Assembly: GCF_004328665.1 (NCBI RefSeq)
Contig: NZ_CP019770.1
Span: 2,418,001-2,482,000 of the forward strand
Length of the DNA: 64,000 nucleotides
Source: Pseudoalteromonas sp. DL-6
GTDB lineage: Bacteria > Pseudomonadota > Gammaproteobacteria > Enterobacterales > Alteromonadaceae
Direction: 5' to 3'
In this document: positions 39,966-49,303 of the stretch, one piece after another
Numbering within the stretch: the stretch's first letter is position 1
Layout of the letters: every line of letters starts with the position of its first letter
Position numbers and translations under genes: made by a program
The notes under the pieces: generated by a model
What the model saw: the letters and a program-made list of their open reading frames with translations, nothing else
Told to the model about the DNA's origin: nothing
The model's database searches: none

Positions 39966-41198
39966 TCACATCAACTTCCACACCACAAACGCTACAGCAA
40001 AACCAACCAAGTACACTAAACCTAACCACGTTAAGCTACGCAAAAGTAGACTGTGTTTAATCGCGGGCTCTGAGCGCACTAGGCTGAAGTTAAGCCATGC
40101 AAAAACCGGTGTGGTTACAAAAGCAAGTGTCATGGCAAAGGTAAGCATAGGGCCAAGGGCTGATTTAAAAAATAAAATAACCGCCATACCGGCCAATGCT
40201 TGCAGTATAAGCCACGTATTTAAGCTGTGTTTTGATTGCTTAAAACCAAGAAGTTTATGCGATTCGTTAAGTGTGCGGGCGTAACCGTCAAGCACGGTGA
40301 GTGTGGTGCCAAACATACACAAAAACGCGATGGCAGATACCAAAGGCCTTGCCCACTCGCCAATAGTAAGTGCATACATATCAATCAGCTGTTTAGCAAA
40401 GGCTACACCGCCAAGCTCTATATTACTGCTTTGCCCATATTGCACTAACGCACCTAAACTAAAAAATACCAGCGCAAGCCCGGCGGTTAACCAATAACCT
40501 ACATTAAAGTCGAATAAGCCTTGGCTTTTAGTCACACTTTGCTGAGTTTGTTTTTCTTTAAGCCACAACGAGCTCAGTGCCGATATTTCAATAGGCGCTG
40601 GCATCCAGCCCATTAAGGCAACCATAAAGCCTAACATGGCAAGTTCATACGGTGAGGGGCCAACATAGTTTACAGGGGCTACAGGGCCGTTATTTATAGC
40701 AATAACTAATGCGGTTATGGTTGCAATAGTAAGTAGCCCCATAATAGCTTTTGCAACGTTATCGAGCGCTTTAAAGTGCCCTAGTAATAATATAATTAAA
40801 CACACAGCCAATATTAACCAACACAACAAGGTAACAGGAATGCTAATAGGTAATGCGTAGTGTAATAAGCTCGCCGTAAGCAACAATACGCCAGCGGTAT
40901 TTACCACCGCGGCAATAATATTAAGGGCAATAAAACTGTAAAAATAGCCAGGCCCTTGGTTTTTATACCCTTCGACTAAACTATTTTTGGTGGCGAGTGT
41001 GTATTCCATACCAAAGCGAAAAAACGGGTACTTTAAAACGTTAACCACCACAATAAGCCAAAATAGCTGCCAACCAAATAATGCACCAGCTTGAGTCGAT
41101 GCAACTAAGTGTGAGCCACCAATGGCAGCGGTGGCCATTAAAATACCTGGGCCGAGCGCCCCTAACCGAGACTTCCATGTGTTTTGTGTGTACTGCAT
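39966..41198 (-). CDS. NRAMP-family transporter lacking canonical metal motifs
   Basis: 410-residue membrane protein with the NRAMP fold pattern: ALGPGILMATAAIGGSHLVAS in helix 1 and GFMVALMGWMPAPIEISALSS in helix 6. The hallmark Asp-Pro-Gly-Asn of helix 1 is replaced by Ile-Gly-Gly-Ser-His (26-30), and the Met-Pro-His of helix 6 by Met-Pro-Ala-Pro (199-202). The family imports manganese or iron; with these ligands changed the substrate is uncertain. Monocistronic. Confidence 0.8.
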   Translation of the reverse strand: MQYTQNTWKSRLGALGPGILMATAAIGGSHLVASTQAGALFGWQLFWLIVVVNVLKYPFFRFGMEYTLATKNSLVEGYKNQGPGYFYSFIALNIIAAVVNTAGVLLLTASLLHYALPISIPVTLLCWLILAVCLIILLLGHFKALDNVAKAIMGLLTIATITALVIAINNGPVAPVNYVGPSPYELAMLGFMVALMGWMPAPIEISALSSLWLKEKQTQQSVTKSQGLFDFNVGYWLTAGLALVFFSLGALVQYGQSSNIELGGVAFAKQLIDMYALTIGEWARPLVSAIAFLCMFGTTLTVLDGYARTLNESHKLLGFKQSKHSLNTWLILQALAGMAVILFFKSALGPMLTFAMTLAFVTTPVFAWLNFSLVRSEPAIKHSLLLRSLTWLGLVYLVGFAVAFVVWKLM

Positions 41199-41294
41199 TA
41201 ACTTCTCAAATTTGGTGTGTTATGTGCTTTTATTATTAATTTTTATCATTAATAAACTGTGTGAGTGCATAACTTACCTAATTTACAGGCAATA

Positions 41295-41318
41295 AAAAAG
41301 AGCCCTTAGGCTCTTTTT
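41295..41318 (-). terminator. Terminator of hpf
   Basis: AAAAAGAGCC-CTTA-GGCTCTTTTT hairpin; the minus-strand T-run ends just after the hpf stop. Confidence 0.9.
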
Positions 41319-41340
41319 AAAAATAACACATTGTTAGTTA

Positions 41341-41697
41341 TTAATTTAAATCCATCTCTTGGATGATTTCGTGTGCTATTTCAGGTGTGGTACTTACAGG
41401 CTTTTCATGTAAGTTCGCTTTTATTTGCCCTTTACGATGCTTTAGTGCGGCATCGAGTTTTTTAGCTGCGCTGGAAATGGCTGGGTACATAACCTCGTTT
41501 TCCCCTTTAACTGATATTCGCGCACCTTCATAATTTGTACTAATTTCTGCTTGGAACTTGTGATGCTCTTTTGAAAGTATAATGTCGAGCGCTATCAATG
41601 ATGGAAAATGACTCTCAATTTTAGAAAACTTTTCGTTAATGTGTTCTTTAATAGAATCAGTAACGTCAACATGGTGACCAGAAAGATTAATTTTCAT
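41341..41697 (-). CDS. hpf: Ribosome hibernation-promoting factor, short form
   Basis: 118 residues, YfiA/HPF fold: MKINLSGHHVDVTDSIKEHINEKF, HHKFQAEISTNYEGARISV, MYPAISSAAKKLDAALKHRK with the basic patch that binds the decoding centre. Length lies between HPF (95) and RaiA (113) of E. coli, with an acidic tail; which of the two it corresponds to is uncertain. Confidence 0.9.
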   Translation of the reverse strand: MKINLSGHHVDVTDSIKEHINEKFSKIESHFPSLIALDIILSKEHHKFQAEISTNYEGARISVKGENEVMYPAISSAAKKLDAALKHRKGQIKANLHEKPVSTTPEIAHEIIQEMDLN

Positions 41698-41797
41698 AGG
41701 GTATCCTTTTTTATGTTACCTCACAGTTAGTATTGGGGGCTAAACGAATTAACACAAGAGAAAATAGCTAAATTTAGCAATTATTTATTACCCCACC

Positions 41798-41809
41798 TGA
41801 TTTAGATCA
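41798..41809. promoter_or_regulatory. FNR-type site upstream of hpf
   Basis: TGAT-TTAG-ATCA matches the core of the FNR/EtrA consensus (TTGAT-N4-ATCAA) but both outer bases differ. It lies 100 bp upstream of hpf. Anaerobic or redox control of ribosome hibernation would be plausible; unproven. Confidence 0.35.
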
Positions 41810-41830
41810 TTCATTTAGCATTAAGTATGC

Positions 41831-41853
41831 AAAAAGCCGCGTGATAGCGGCCT
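41831..41853 (-). terminator. Terminator of ppnP
   Basis: GCCGC-6-GCGGC hairpin followed on the minus strand by T5, downstream of the ppnP stop. Confidence 0.8.
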
Positions 41854-41887
41854 TTCAGAGGTGCTGATAATTTAACCATTCATGTAA

Positions 41888-42202
41888 TTAATCTGTGTAT
41901 GAACAGCAATAATCAGCAAAATCACTTACTTTTACATGGAAGCTGACATTAGCATCAACATTAAATGACTCACCCGCATTAAATGTTTTCCACTCGCTTT
42001 CACCTGGTAATAACACATCCCACTGCCCTGCTAACAACTCCATACACTCTTTTTGGTTAGTATTAAACTCAAATTCACCGGGTTGCATAAAACCCAAGGT
42101 TTTCGCTTCACCATTTCCTAAAAGCACAGTTCGGCTTGATACTTTGCCATCAAAATATACATTGGCTTTTTTAACCACACTAACGTTATCGAACTTTGGC
42201 AT
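41888..42202 (-). CDS. ppnP: Pyrimidine/purine nucleoside phosphorylase PpnP
   Basis: 104-residue cupin-fold phosphorylase (former YaiE/DUF1255). Family motifs: [32 protein letters not shown] and [16 protein letters not shown], then [13 protein letters not shown]. Acts on several nucleosides in salvage. Length is typical. Confidence 0.92.
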   Translation of the reverse strand: MPKFDNVSVVKKANVYFDGKVSSRTVLLGNGEAKTLGFMQPGEFEFNTNQKECMELLAGQWDVLLPGESEWKTFNAGESFNVDANVSFHVKVSDFADYCCSYTD

Positions 42203-42445
42203 GTTAACTCCTGTTATTAATTTATAATTTTGTTACCTCCACAGTGCCTGATACACAAAAACCTTGCAAGTTAAGTGCTGTGAAAATTACTCATTTAGAA
42301 GCCAAAAGATTAAAAATGAACGACTTTATAGAGAGATATGCTTCGAGCAACGGGCTGCGAGTTTCGAACAGATCTTTTAGTAATTTATGCATAAAGAGGG
42401 CGATGAGACGCTGCGCTTTAGAGAGGTGATAAAAGTACAACTCAT

Positions 42446-42485
42446 AAAAAAGCCCGCTCTGTTTTACACAGCGCGGGCTTTTAAA
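42446..42485. terminator. Terminator, left border of accessory locus
   Basis: AAAAGCCCGC/GCGGGCTTTT stem with inner CTGT/ACAG. It is nearly identical to the terminator at 47258-47296 (one substitution, one indel), so the two also form a direct repeat around the toxin/immunity-like locus. Confidence 0.9.
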
Positions 42486-42517
42486 CTTTTAAAAGCCATA
42501 AAAACGCTTCGATTACG

Positions 42518-43324
42518 TTAATCATTCTTAGAATTATCAGTAAGTAAATTATCGTGATCGGGAGGTAAATCACTGAGTTTAATTGATTCCATAATTCGCT
42601 GCTGTGATTCAAGTGCATGCTTAGCCCATTTTTTATGCTTATCAGAGCGGTCAACACGATGATTAAATTCAACCTCTAAAAATGCATGCTCACTTAATGG
42701 TAAACAATAAAAATCTTGGCGAGAGAGGTTATTATTTCTTTTTACTTGGTAAAACACCCACTGGCGATTATTAAATATAACTTCCTTGGCCGCCGCTAGT
42801 GGTGGATAACCATGTAGCTTAATGTATTCTTCAATCTCTTCCTTAATTTCAGCTTCAGTCCACTTTACTGAGCTTTTACTCTTTTGTAATTTGATTTTTT
42901 CAGTTATCTCTGTATTTTTCCCATCAGCCGCCCAATGAAATATATCATATAATTCAATAACAAAGCGCTTTAATTGGTTTTTGTCTTGTGCATTTATTTC
43001 TGAGGTTTGTTTAATCCGTAATTGGCAACTGAGCATGCCATACTCACTACTGGGCAAATAACTAACTGGTGGCAAATACATCCAGTTTTCAGTGAGCATA
43101 TGCACGTATTCATGGTGTAAATAGTTTTTTTTATGTTGGTTAAACCAGCTGGTTGAATTATAGGGAAACGACACATCAATGGTAGATGGTACAGCTGCGA
43201 CATTGCTATCCGGCACATCGAGAGTGAGTAGCTTATCTTCTAGAATAAGACGATGGTGGATGCAATTTTCAAAACTAGGCCCGCCAATAAAACCACGATA
43301 AAACGCCTTAGCTAAATTAATCAT
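42518..43324 (-). CDS. Tandem immunity-like paralogue, fourth copy
   Basis: 268 residues, last of four tandem copies. No signal peptide or membrane helix. Conserved N-terminal third (MINLAKAFYRGFIGGPSFENC, HHRLILEDKLLTLDVPDSN) and conserved end (FNHRVDRSDKHKKWAKHALE) flank a variable middle, which here is the most divergent of the set (TSEINAQDKNQLKR, EITEKIKLQKSKSSVKWTEAE). It overlaps the preceding copy by 8 bp. It retains an A8 tract (43125-43132). Function inferred from context as an immunity protein. Confidence 0.7.
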   Translation of the reverse strand: MINLAKAFYRGFIGGPSFENCIHHRLILEDKLLTLDVPDSNVAAVPSTIDVSFPYNSTSWFNQHKKNYLHHEYVHMLTENWMYLPPVSYLPSSEYGMLSCQLRIKQTSEINAQDKNQLKRFVIELYDIFHWAADGKNTEITEKIKLQKSKSSVKWTEAEIKEEIEEYIKLHGYPPLAAAKEVIFNNRQWVFYQVKRNNNLSRQDFYCLPLSEHAFLEVEFNHRVDRSDKHKKWAKHALESQQRIMESIKLSDLPPDHDNLLTDNSKND

Positions 43325-44122
43325 TCTTAGAATTATCAGTAATTAAATTATCGTGATCGGGGGGTAAATCACTGAGTTTAATTGATTCCATAATTCGCTG
43401 CTGTGATTCAAGTGCATGCTTAGCCCATTTTTTATGCTTATCTGAGCGGTCAACACGATGATTAAACTTTACCTCTAAAAAAGCATGCTCACATAATGGC
43501 AAACAATAAAAGTCGTGGCGAGAAAGAACATTACCTCTGCACTCTTGGTAAAACACCCACTGGTAATTATTAATAATTACCTCTTTAGCCGCAGGCAATG
43601 GCGGCTGACCATAAACTTCAATACGACCTAAAATTTCTTCTTCTAAAGCTTCCCCCTGCCAAGGGTTTGCTCTTTTACTCGACTCTAAGGTAGTACTATT
43701 TTTAATTCTAGTGTTTTTTCCATCTGGGGCCCAATGAAAGTCATCGTACTCATCAATTACAAAATGTTTTAATTGGCTGATATCAAGCACATTGATTTTA
43801 TTGGTTTGTTTAATCCTTAGTTGGCAACTGAGCATGCCATACTCACTACTGGGCAAATAACTAACTGGTGGCAAATACATCCAGTTTTCAGTGAGCATAT
43901 GCACGTATTCATGGTGTAAATAGTTTTTTTATGTTGGTTAAACCAGCGGGTTGAATTATAGGGAAACGACACATCAATGGTAGATGGTACAGCTGCGACA
44001 TTGCTATCCGGCACATCGAGTGTTAATAGCTTCTCTTCTAAAATGAGGCGATGATGAATACAGTTGTCGAAACTAGGGCCTCCTACAAAACCACGATAAA
44101 ACGCCTTAGCTAAATTAATCAT
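43317..44122 (-). pseudogene. Tandem immunity-like paralogue, third copy, frameshifted
   Basis: Same family and length, but the tract that is A8 in copies one and four is A7 here (43924-43930), shifting the frame after about residue 66. The start-proximal frame ends at 43817 after 101 codons. The rest stays open from 43904 to 43317 with no other damage, so restoring one base would give a full 268-residue protein. This is either a recent pseudogene, a slippage-variable gene or a sequencing error. Confidence 0.75.
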
Positions 44123-44921
44123 TCTTAAAATTATCTGTAATTAAATTATCGTGATCGGGGGGTAAATCACTGAGTTTAATTGATTCCATAATTCGCTGCT
44201 GTGATTCAAGTGCATGCTTAGCCCATTTTTTATGCTTATCAGAGCGGTCAACACGATGGTTAAACTTTACTTCTAAAAAAGCATGCTCACTTAATGGTAA
44301 ACAATAAAAATCGTGGCGAGAGAGGCTATTATTTCTTTTTACTTGGTAAAACACCCACTGGCGATTATTAAGTATAACTTCTTTGGCCGCTGGTAGTGGT
44401 GGATATCCTCGAGTCTCAATACGTCCTAAAATTTCTTCCTCTAACTCATCAGGCTCAAAAGGGACGGCCATTTTACTTGATTCTAATGTAGTATCTTTTT
44501 TAATTTCGGTATTTCTGCCATCAGGTCCCCAATGAAAGTCATCGTACTCATCAATTACAAAATGTTTTAATTGGCTGATATCGAGCACATTGATTTTATT
44601 GATTTGTTTAATCCGTAACTGACAACTGAGCATGCCATACTCACTACTGGGCAAATAACTAACTGGTGGCAAATACATCCAGTTTTCAGTGAGCATATGC
44701 ACGTATTCATGATATAAATAATCTTCCTTATGCTGATTGAACCAGCTGGTTGAATTATACGGAAATGAGATATCAATAGTAGACGGTACAGCTGCGACAT
44801 TGCTATCCGGCACATCGAGAGTGAGTAGTTTATCTTCTAAAATAAGCCGATGGTGAATGCAATTTTCAAAACTAGGCCCGCCAATAAAACCACGGTAAAA
44901 AGCCTTGGCTAAATTAATCAT
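44115..44921 (-). CDS. Tandem immunity-like paralogue, second copy
   Basis: 268 residues, intact. Same conserved ends as its neighbours. The middle differs (EIKKDTTLESSKMAVPFEPDE, GRIETRGYPPLPAA). At the homopolymer position it reads HKEDYLYHEY and lacks the A8 tract, so it is not prone to the same slip. It overlaps copies one and three by 8 bp each (ATGATTAA), giving continuous translational coupling. Confidence 0.7.
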   Translation of the reverse strand: MINLAKAFYRGFIGGPSFENCIHHRLILEDKLLTLDVPDSNVAAVPSTIDISFPYNSTSWFNQHKEDYLYHEYVHMLTENWMYLPPVSYLPSSEYGMLSCQLRIKQINKINVLDISQLKHFVIDEYDDFHWGPDGRNTEIKKDTTLESSKMAVPFEPDELEEEILGRIETRGYPPLPAAKEVILNNRQWVFYQVKRNNSLSRHDFYCLPLSEHAFLEVKFNHRVDRSDKHKKWAKHALESQQRIMESIKLSDLPPDHDNLITDNFKND

Positions 44922-45720
44922 TCTTAGAATTATCAGTAATTAAATTATCGTGATCGGGGGGTAACTCACTGAGTTTAATTGATTCCATGATTTGCTGCTG
45001 TGATTCAAGTGCATGCTTAGCCCATTTTTTATGCTTATCTGAGCGGTCAACACGATGATTAAATTCAACCTCTAAAAATGCATGCTCACTTAATGGTAAA
45101 CAATAAAAGTCTTGACGAGAACGCTTATTACTTTTTTTTATTTGATAAAACACCCATTGGCGATCATTAATAATTACTCCTTTAGCTGCCGGCAGTGGCG
45201 GATAACCATAAGATTCAACGCGCCCTAAAATTTCCTTTTTCAGTGCTTCGCCTTCCCATGGGTTTGCTCTTATATTCGACTCTAGCTTAGTATCATTTTG
45301 AAGCTTAGTGTTATAACCATCTGACCCCCAATGATAATTATCATACTCATCAATTACAAAGCGTCTTAATTGCATAGTATCAAGAACATTGATTTTATTA
45401 GTTTGCTTAATTCTTAGTTGGCAACTAAACATGCCATACTCACTGCTTAGTAAATAACTTACTGGAGGCAAATACATCCAGTTTTCAGTGAGCATATGCA
45501 CGTATTCATGGTGTAAATAGTTTTTTTTATGTTGGTTAAACCAGCTGGTTGAATTATAAGGAAACGAGACATCAATGGTAGACGGCACTGCTGAGACGTT
45601 GCTATCAGGCACATCGAGTGTTATCAGCTTGTCTTCTAGAATAAGACGGTGGTGGGTGCAATTTTCAAAATTAGGGCCTCCTACAAAACCACGGTAAAAA
45701 GCTTTGGTTAATTTGATCAT
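44914..45720 (-). CDS. Tandem immunity-like paralogue, first copy
   Basis: 268 residues, the copy next to the hydrolase, and the most diverged at its N-terminus (MIKLTKAFYRGFVGGPNFENC). ATG overlaps the hydrolase stop by 4 bp (ATGA), the arrangement usual for toxin followed by immunity gene. No secretion signal, so a cytoplasmic location is expected. An A8 tract is present (45521-45528). Confidence 0.72.
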   Translation of the reverse strand: MIKLTKAFYRGFVGGPNFENCTHHRLILEDKLITLDVPDSNVSAVPSTIDVSFPYNSTSWFNQHKKNYLHHEYVHMLTENWMYLPPVSYLLSSEYGMFSCQLRIKQTNKINVLDTMQLRRFVIDEYDNYHWGSDGYNTKLQNDTKLESNIRANPWEGEALKKEILGRVESYGYPPLPAAKGVIINDRQWVFYQIKKSNKRSRQDFYCLPLSEHAFLEVEFNHRVDRSDKHKKWAKHALESQQQIMESIKLSELPPDHDNLITDNSKND

Positions 45721-46907
45721 AATCGCGCATCCGTAGGCGGTAGAGTTTTAATAAACTTTCTTACTATATCGGCCTTATCGTTATAGCCCAGCATTTGCAG
45801 TTGGTCTGCATAGGTGATTAGGCCTAAAAATGGCAAAGTGTGTGGGCTTGCACAAGCATCATCACCTGTAACTAAGCCTTTAAATTTCATCGAACGGACA
45901 AGACTGCTTGATGATAAGTCATTACGCCCCGCTAGATTAGGCACTAAATCATAAGGGTTATTACGCACAGCAATAATTTTTAGCCCCGTACTTTGGGCAA
46001 TGCGCTTTAAACGTTCGACATTTGAGCCTGAGCCATGCACCGCGAGTTGCTGACCTGTAAGTGGCTTACCATAGTGAATGCGATAATGTTCTAGCGCGGC
46101 GCAAAAAATGATTGCCCCTTGGCTGTGCGCCAGCCATTTCACCTGCTTTCCTTGCTGATTATTTTGTGCCAGCACGGCCGCTAAATGCTGGGCATTATGG
46201 GATTTTGTACCTAAGCGCTTATCAAATACGCACTCCACTAAATCGAGCTTTGCTCGATCTGTGGGGTTATGAAACAAGGTATAAGCTTTTATGCCGTCTC
46301 CCTCATAGGCTCTATCAAGATGAGTACCCATTAACCATGTAGCTTTGGTAAGCTCATTTTGCATACCATTGACTGCTGCGTGCTGTGTATTGACTCGCGT
46401 AACCGGAATAGGATCAGCTTTCCATGCTCCTTGTATTTCTCTTATTTCTTCTTTGCTTATTGCTTTTTCATAGGTGTGATTACTAAGCCTTTGGACTTCA
46501 TAAAGCATCGTACGCTCTGCAGCAAAATTATCTTTAGATCCCTGTAATTGCCTGTCGAAAAGTATATCTTCCAAATTGATAAAATTATTTTTAAGTGAGT
46601 ATTCTATCAAAAAATGGTAATTACGGAACGGGTACTTTGTTCGCCACAAACGGCGCAGCGGGTTACGGCTATGCTTAATTGAGTTTGTGGCATTAGGGTT
46701 CGCGCATATTTGAATGATATCGGCACTGACCATTTTTAAATCATAGTCATTGAGCTGCGATAGCATAGCGAGAGCTTGGCAAGTAAATTTAACTTTATTA
46801 AATGGAAAATTAACGGGGAGATTAACACCAAAATCACGACAACTTAGGGCGTCAAGAGGGATTACAGAATGGGCATTGATAGTTTTATTGAGTTTTGACC
46901 AAGACAT
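45717..46907 (-). CDS. Predicted serine hydrolase toxin/effector
   Basis: 396-residue protein of unassigned family with an alpha/beta-hydrolase signature. The nucleophile elbow is WLAHSQGAIIF (Ser262, A-x-S-x-G form), followed by Asp320 in NNPYDLVPN and His356 in ASPHTLPF: a plausible catalytic triad in the correct order and spacing for a lipase-like enzyme. No signal peptide. AAGGAAG precedes ATG 46907. First gene of an operon with four immunity-like copies. It resembles in logic type VI lipase effectors (Tle), but no VgrG, PAAR or other secretion gene is in the window. Function is inferred. Confidence 0.65.
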   Translation of the reverse strand: MSWSKLNKTINAHSVIPLDALSCRDFGVNLPVNFPFNKVKFTCQALAMLSQLNDYDLKMVSADIIQICANPNATNSIKHSRNPLRRLWRTKYPFRNYHFLIEYSLKNNFINLEDILFDRQLQGSKDNFAAERTMLYEVQRLSNHTYEKAISKEEIREIQGAWKADPIPVTRVNTQHAAVNGMQNELTKATWLMGTHLDRAYEGDGIKAYTLFHNPTDRAKLDLVECVFDKRLGTKSHNAQHLAAVLAQNNQQGKQVKWLAHSQGAIIFCAALEHYRIHYGKPLTGQQLAVHGSGSNVERLKRIAQSTGLKIIAVRNNPYDLVPNLAGRNDLSSSSLVRSMKFKGLVTGDDACASPHTLPFLGLITYADQLQMLGYNDKADIVRKFIKTLPPTDARL

Positions 46908-47257
46908 ATTTCTTCCTTGTAAATGAGTCTGTGCCCGAAATGATACTGCAAACTAATTTTTAGAGCAAAAATAATTTTATGCTGTAATTACCTTTATTTG
47001 GACGTTTACCAGCCTTAGTATATGTTTAAAGCTAATGAATCAGCTCTAAACGTCTTTGAAGTCATAGCCAATCATCATTTATGGTAACAGCTTTGATTGT
47101 TTTAACACCGCCTAAAACACGACCTTCACTACAACTTTTTATAAATAACTAGTGCTAAAACCTCCCCCCCATTATAAGTTTACCTGTGAGTTAAACTGAA
47201 AGTTGATGGCACAAGTTCTCTCCATTAGGTTTGGCTGCGGTGCCCTACCCAGCCTAC
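46908..47257. other. Control region of the toxin-like operon
   Basis: 350 bp without an ORF. The end near 47228-47257 has a GGCTG...CAGCC REP-like hairpin ending CAGCCTAC. The rest is AT-rich and presumably holds the operon promoter; no clear operator seen. Confidence 0.45.
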
Positions 47258-47296
47258 AAAAAAGCCCGCCCTGTTTACACAGCGCGGGCTTTTAAA
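47258..47296. terminator. Terminator of tkt, right border of accessory locus
   Basis: Near copy of the terminator at 42446-42485. It sits 15 bp beyond the tkt stop on the minus strand, so it is the natural tkt terminator. Confidence 0.9.
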
Positions 47297-47311
47297 TGTT
47301 AAAGCAGTTGC

Positions 47312-49303
47312 TTAAAACAATGCGTTTGCTTTGTTAACGATGTTTTCTACGGTGAAGCCGAAGAATTCAAATAGCTCGTTAGCTGGAGCTGATTCACCAA
47401 AAGTAGTCATACCGACTACAGCACCATTTAGGCCGACGTACTTGTACCAGTAATCAGCAATACCCGCTTCAATCGCTACGCGGCGTGAAACGCTTGCTGG
47501 TAATACGCTTTCTTTGTACTCAGGCGATTGATCTTCAAACGCATCAGTACACGGCATAGATACAACACGTACTTTTTTACCCTGCGCACGTAGCTCTTTC
47601 GCAGAGTCTTGCGCTAGTTGTACTTCAGAGCCGGTAGCAATCAAAATAAGCTCTGGGTTGCCGTCACAACTTAGGATGTAACCACCCTTTTTAACGTCGC
47701 TTAATTGCTGTGCATCACGTGCTTGTTGCTCTAAGCCTTGGCGCGTAAAGATTAATGATGTAGGACCGTCTTTACGTTCAATAGCTTGTTGCCATGCAAT
47801 TGCCGACTCAACTTGGTCACATGGGCGCCAGTTGTATAAGTTAGGCGTTAAACGCATGCTGGCAATTTGCTCTACTGGTTGGTGAGTTGGACCATCTTCA
47901 CCTAAACCAATTGAATCGTGCGTGTATACAAAAATGCTTGGTTGCTTCATTAATGCAGCCATACGAACCGCGTTGCGTGCGTATTCCATAAACATTAAGA
48001 ACGTTGCACCGTAAGGAATAAAGCCTTTATGAAGTGCAATACCGTTCATAATTGCCGACATACCAAACTCACGTACACCGTAGTAAATGTAGTTACCACT
48101 TGCATCGTCTGCCGTTAAGCCTTTAGAACCATCCCAAATAGTTAAGTTTGAACCCGCTAAATCGGCAGAGCCACCCATAAACTCAGGTAGTAACGGGCCA
48201 AACGCGTTTAATGCATTTTGCGACGCTTTACGTGATGCAGGGTTTGCAGGGTTTGCTTGTAGCTCTTCAATGTACGCTTGTGATTTTTCAGCCCAGTCAG
48301 CTGGTAATTCTGAATGTGTACGGCGTTTGTATTCTGCAGCTAGCTCTGGGAATGCTTTTTCATATGCGGCAAATTTTTCATCCCAGCTTGCTTCAAGCTG
48401 TTGGCCTTTTTCTTTGTTATCCCACTGTGCGTAAATGTCAGCAGGGATTTCAAATGCATCACCCGTCCAACCTAAGAACTCGCGAGATGCTTTAATTTCG
48501 TCATCACCTAGTGGTGCACCGTGACAATCGTGGCTACCTGATTTATTAGGTGAGCCATAACCAATTACTGTTTTACAACAAATTAGCGTTGGTTTGTCGG
48601 TCACGCTTTTTGCCTCGCTAATTGCAGCACTTACAGCATCGCTGTCGTGGCCATCAACGTCGCTAATTACATGCCAGCCGTATGCTTTAAAACGTGCTGG
48701 TGTGTCATCGCTAAACCAGCCTTCAACTTCACCGTCAATTGAAATGCCGTTGTCATCCCAAAATGCCACTAACTTACCTAGGCCTAATGTACCAGCAAGC
48801 GAACAGGCTTCATGAGAAATACCTTCCATTAAACAACCATCACCCATAAATGCGTAAGTGTGGTGATCAACAATGTCATGGCCTTCACGGTTAAATTGAG
48901 CGGCTAATGCTTTTTCAGCAATTGCCATACCTACGGCATTTGTGATCCCTTGACCCAATGGACCCGTAGTAGTCTCGATTCCTGGCGCATATCCATATTC
49001 TGGGTGGCCTGGCGTTTTAGAGTGCATTTGGCGGAAGTTTTTAATTTCGTCCAGTGGTAAATCATAACCACTTAAATGCAATAGAGAATAAATTAGCATT
49101 GAACCGTGACCATTTGAGAGTATAAATCGATCTCGGTCAGCCCACTCTGGATTTGTTGGGTTATGTTTTAGATAATCGCGCCATAATACTTCTGCGATAT
49201 CAGCCATGCCCATAGGGGCTCCAGGGTGACCAGATTTGGCCTTTTGTACTGCGTCCATTGACAAGACGCGAATAGCATTTGCAAGTTCTTTGCGAGATGG
49301 CAT
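47312..49303 (-). CDS. tkt: Transketolase
   Basis: Thiamine-diphosphate enzyme of the non-oxidative pentose phosphate pathway, 663 residues. [21 protein letters not shown] at the N-terminus, TPP-binding [13 protein letters not shown], and the pyrimidine-domain [25 protein letters not shown] segment (here [20 protein letters not shown]) are intact. It diverges from metK. Confidence 0.97.
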   Translation of the reverse strand: MPSRKELANAIRVLSMDAVQKAKSGHPGAPMGMADIAEVLWRDYLKHNPTNPEWADRDRFILSNGHGSMLIYSLLHLSGYDLPLDEIKNFRQMHSKTPGHPEYGYAPGIETTTGPLGQGITNAVGMAIAEKALAAQFNREGHDIVDHHTYAFMGDGCLMEGISHEACSLAGTLGLGKLVAFWDDNGISIDGEVEGWFSDDTPARFKAYGWHVISDVDGHDSDAVSAAISEAKSVTDKPTLICCKTVIGYGSPNKSGSHDCHGAPLGDDEIKASREFLGWTGDAFEIPADIYAQWDNKEKGQQLEASWDEKFAAYEKAFPELAAEYKRRTHSELPADWAEKSQAYIEELQANPANPASRKASQNALNAFGPLLPEFMGGSADLAGSNLTIWDGSKGLTADDASGNYIYYGVREFGMSAIMNGIALHKGFIPYGATFLMFMEYARNAVRMAALMKQPSIFVYTHDSIGLGEDGPTHQPVEQIASMRLTPNLYNWRPCDQVESAIAWQQAIERKDGPTSLIFTRQGLEQQARDAQQLSDVKKGGYILSCDGNPELILIATGSEVQLAQDSAKELRAQGKKVRVVSMPCTDAFEDQSPEYKESVLPASVSRRVAIEAGIADYWYKYVGLNGAVVGMTTFGESAPANELFEFFGFTVENIVNKANALF

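Noticed and set aside
42244..42429. 61-codon plus-strand ORF between ppnP and the accessory locus
   Set aside because: No ribosome site, no recognisable composition or family pattern, and it ends just before a terminator; likely chance.
43817..43904. Reading the frameshifted third paralogue as two independent genes
   Set aside because: The two frames overlap exactly where a one-base difference in the homopolymer restores a full 268-codon gene, so it is one broken or slipping gene.
42518..46907. Calling the locus a type VI secretion effector outright
   Set aside because: No secretion component, PAAR, VgrG or MIX motif is visible and the immunity-like proteins lack signal peptides; kept as a hypothesis only.
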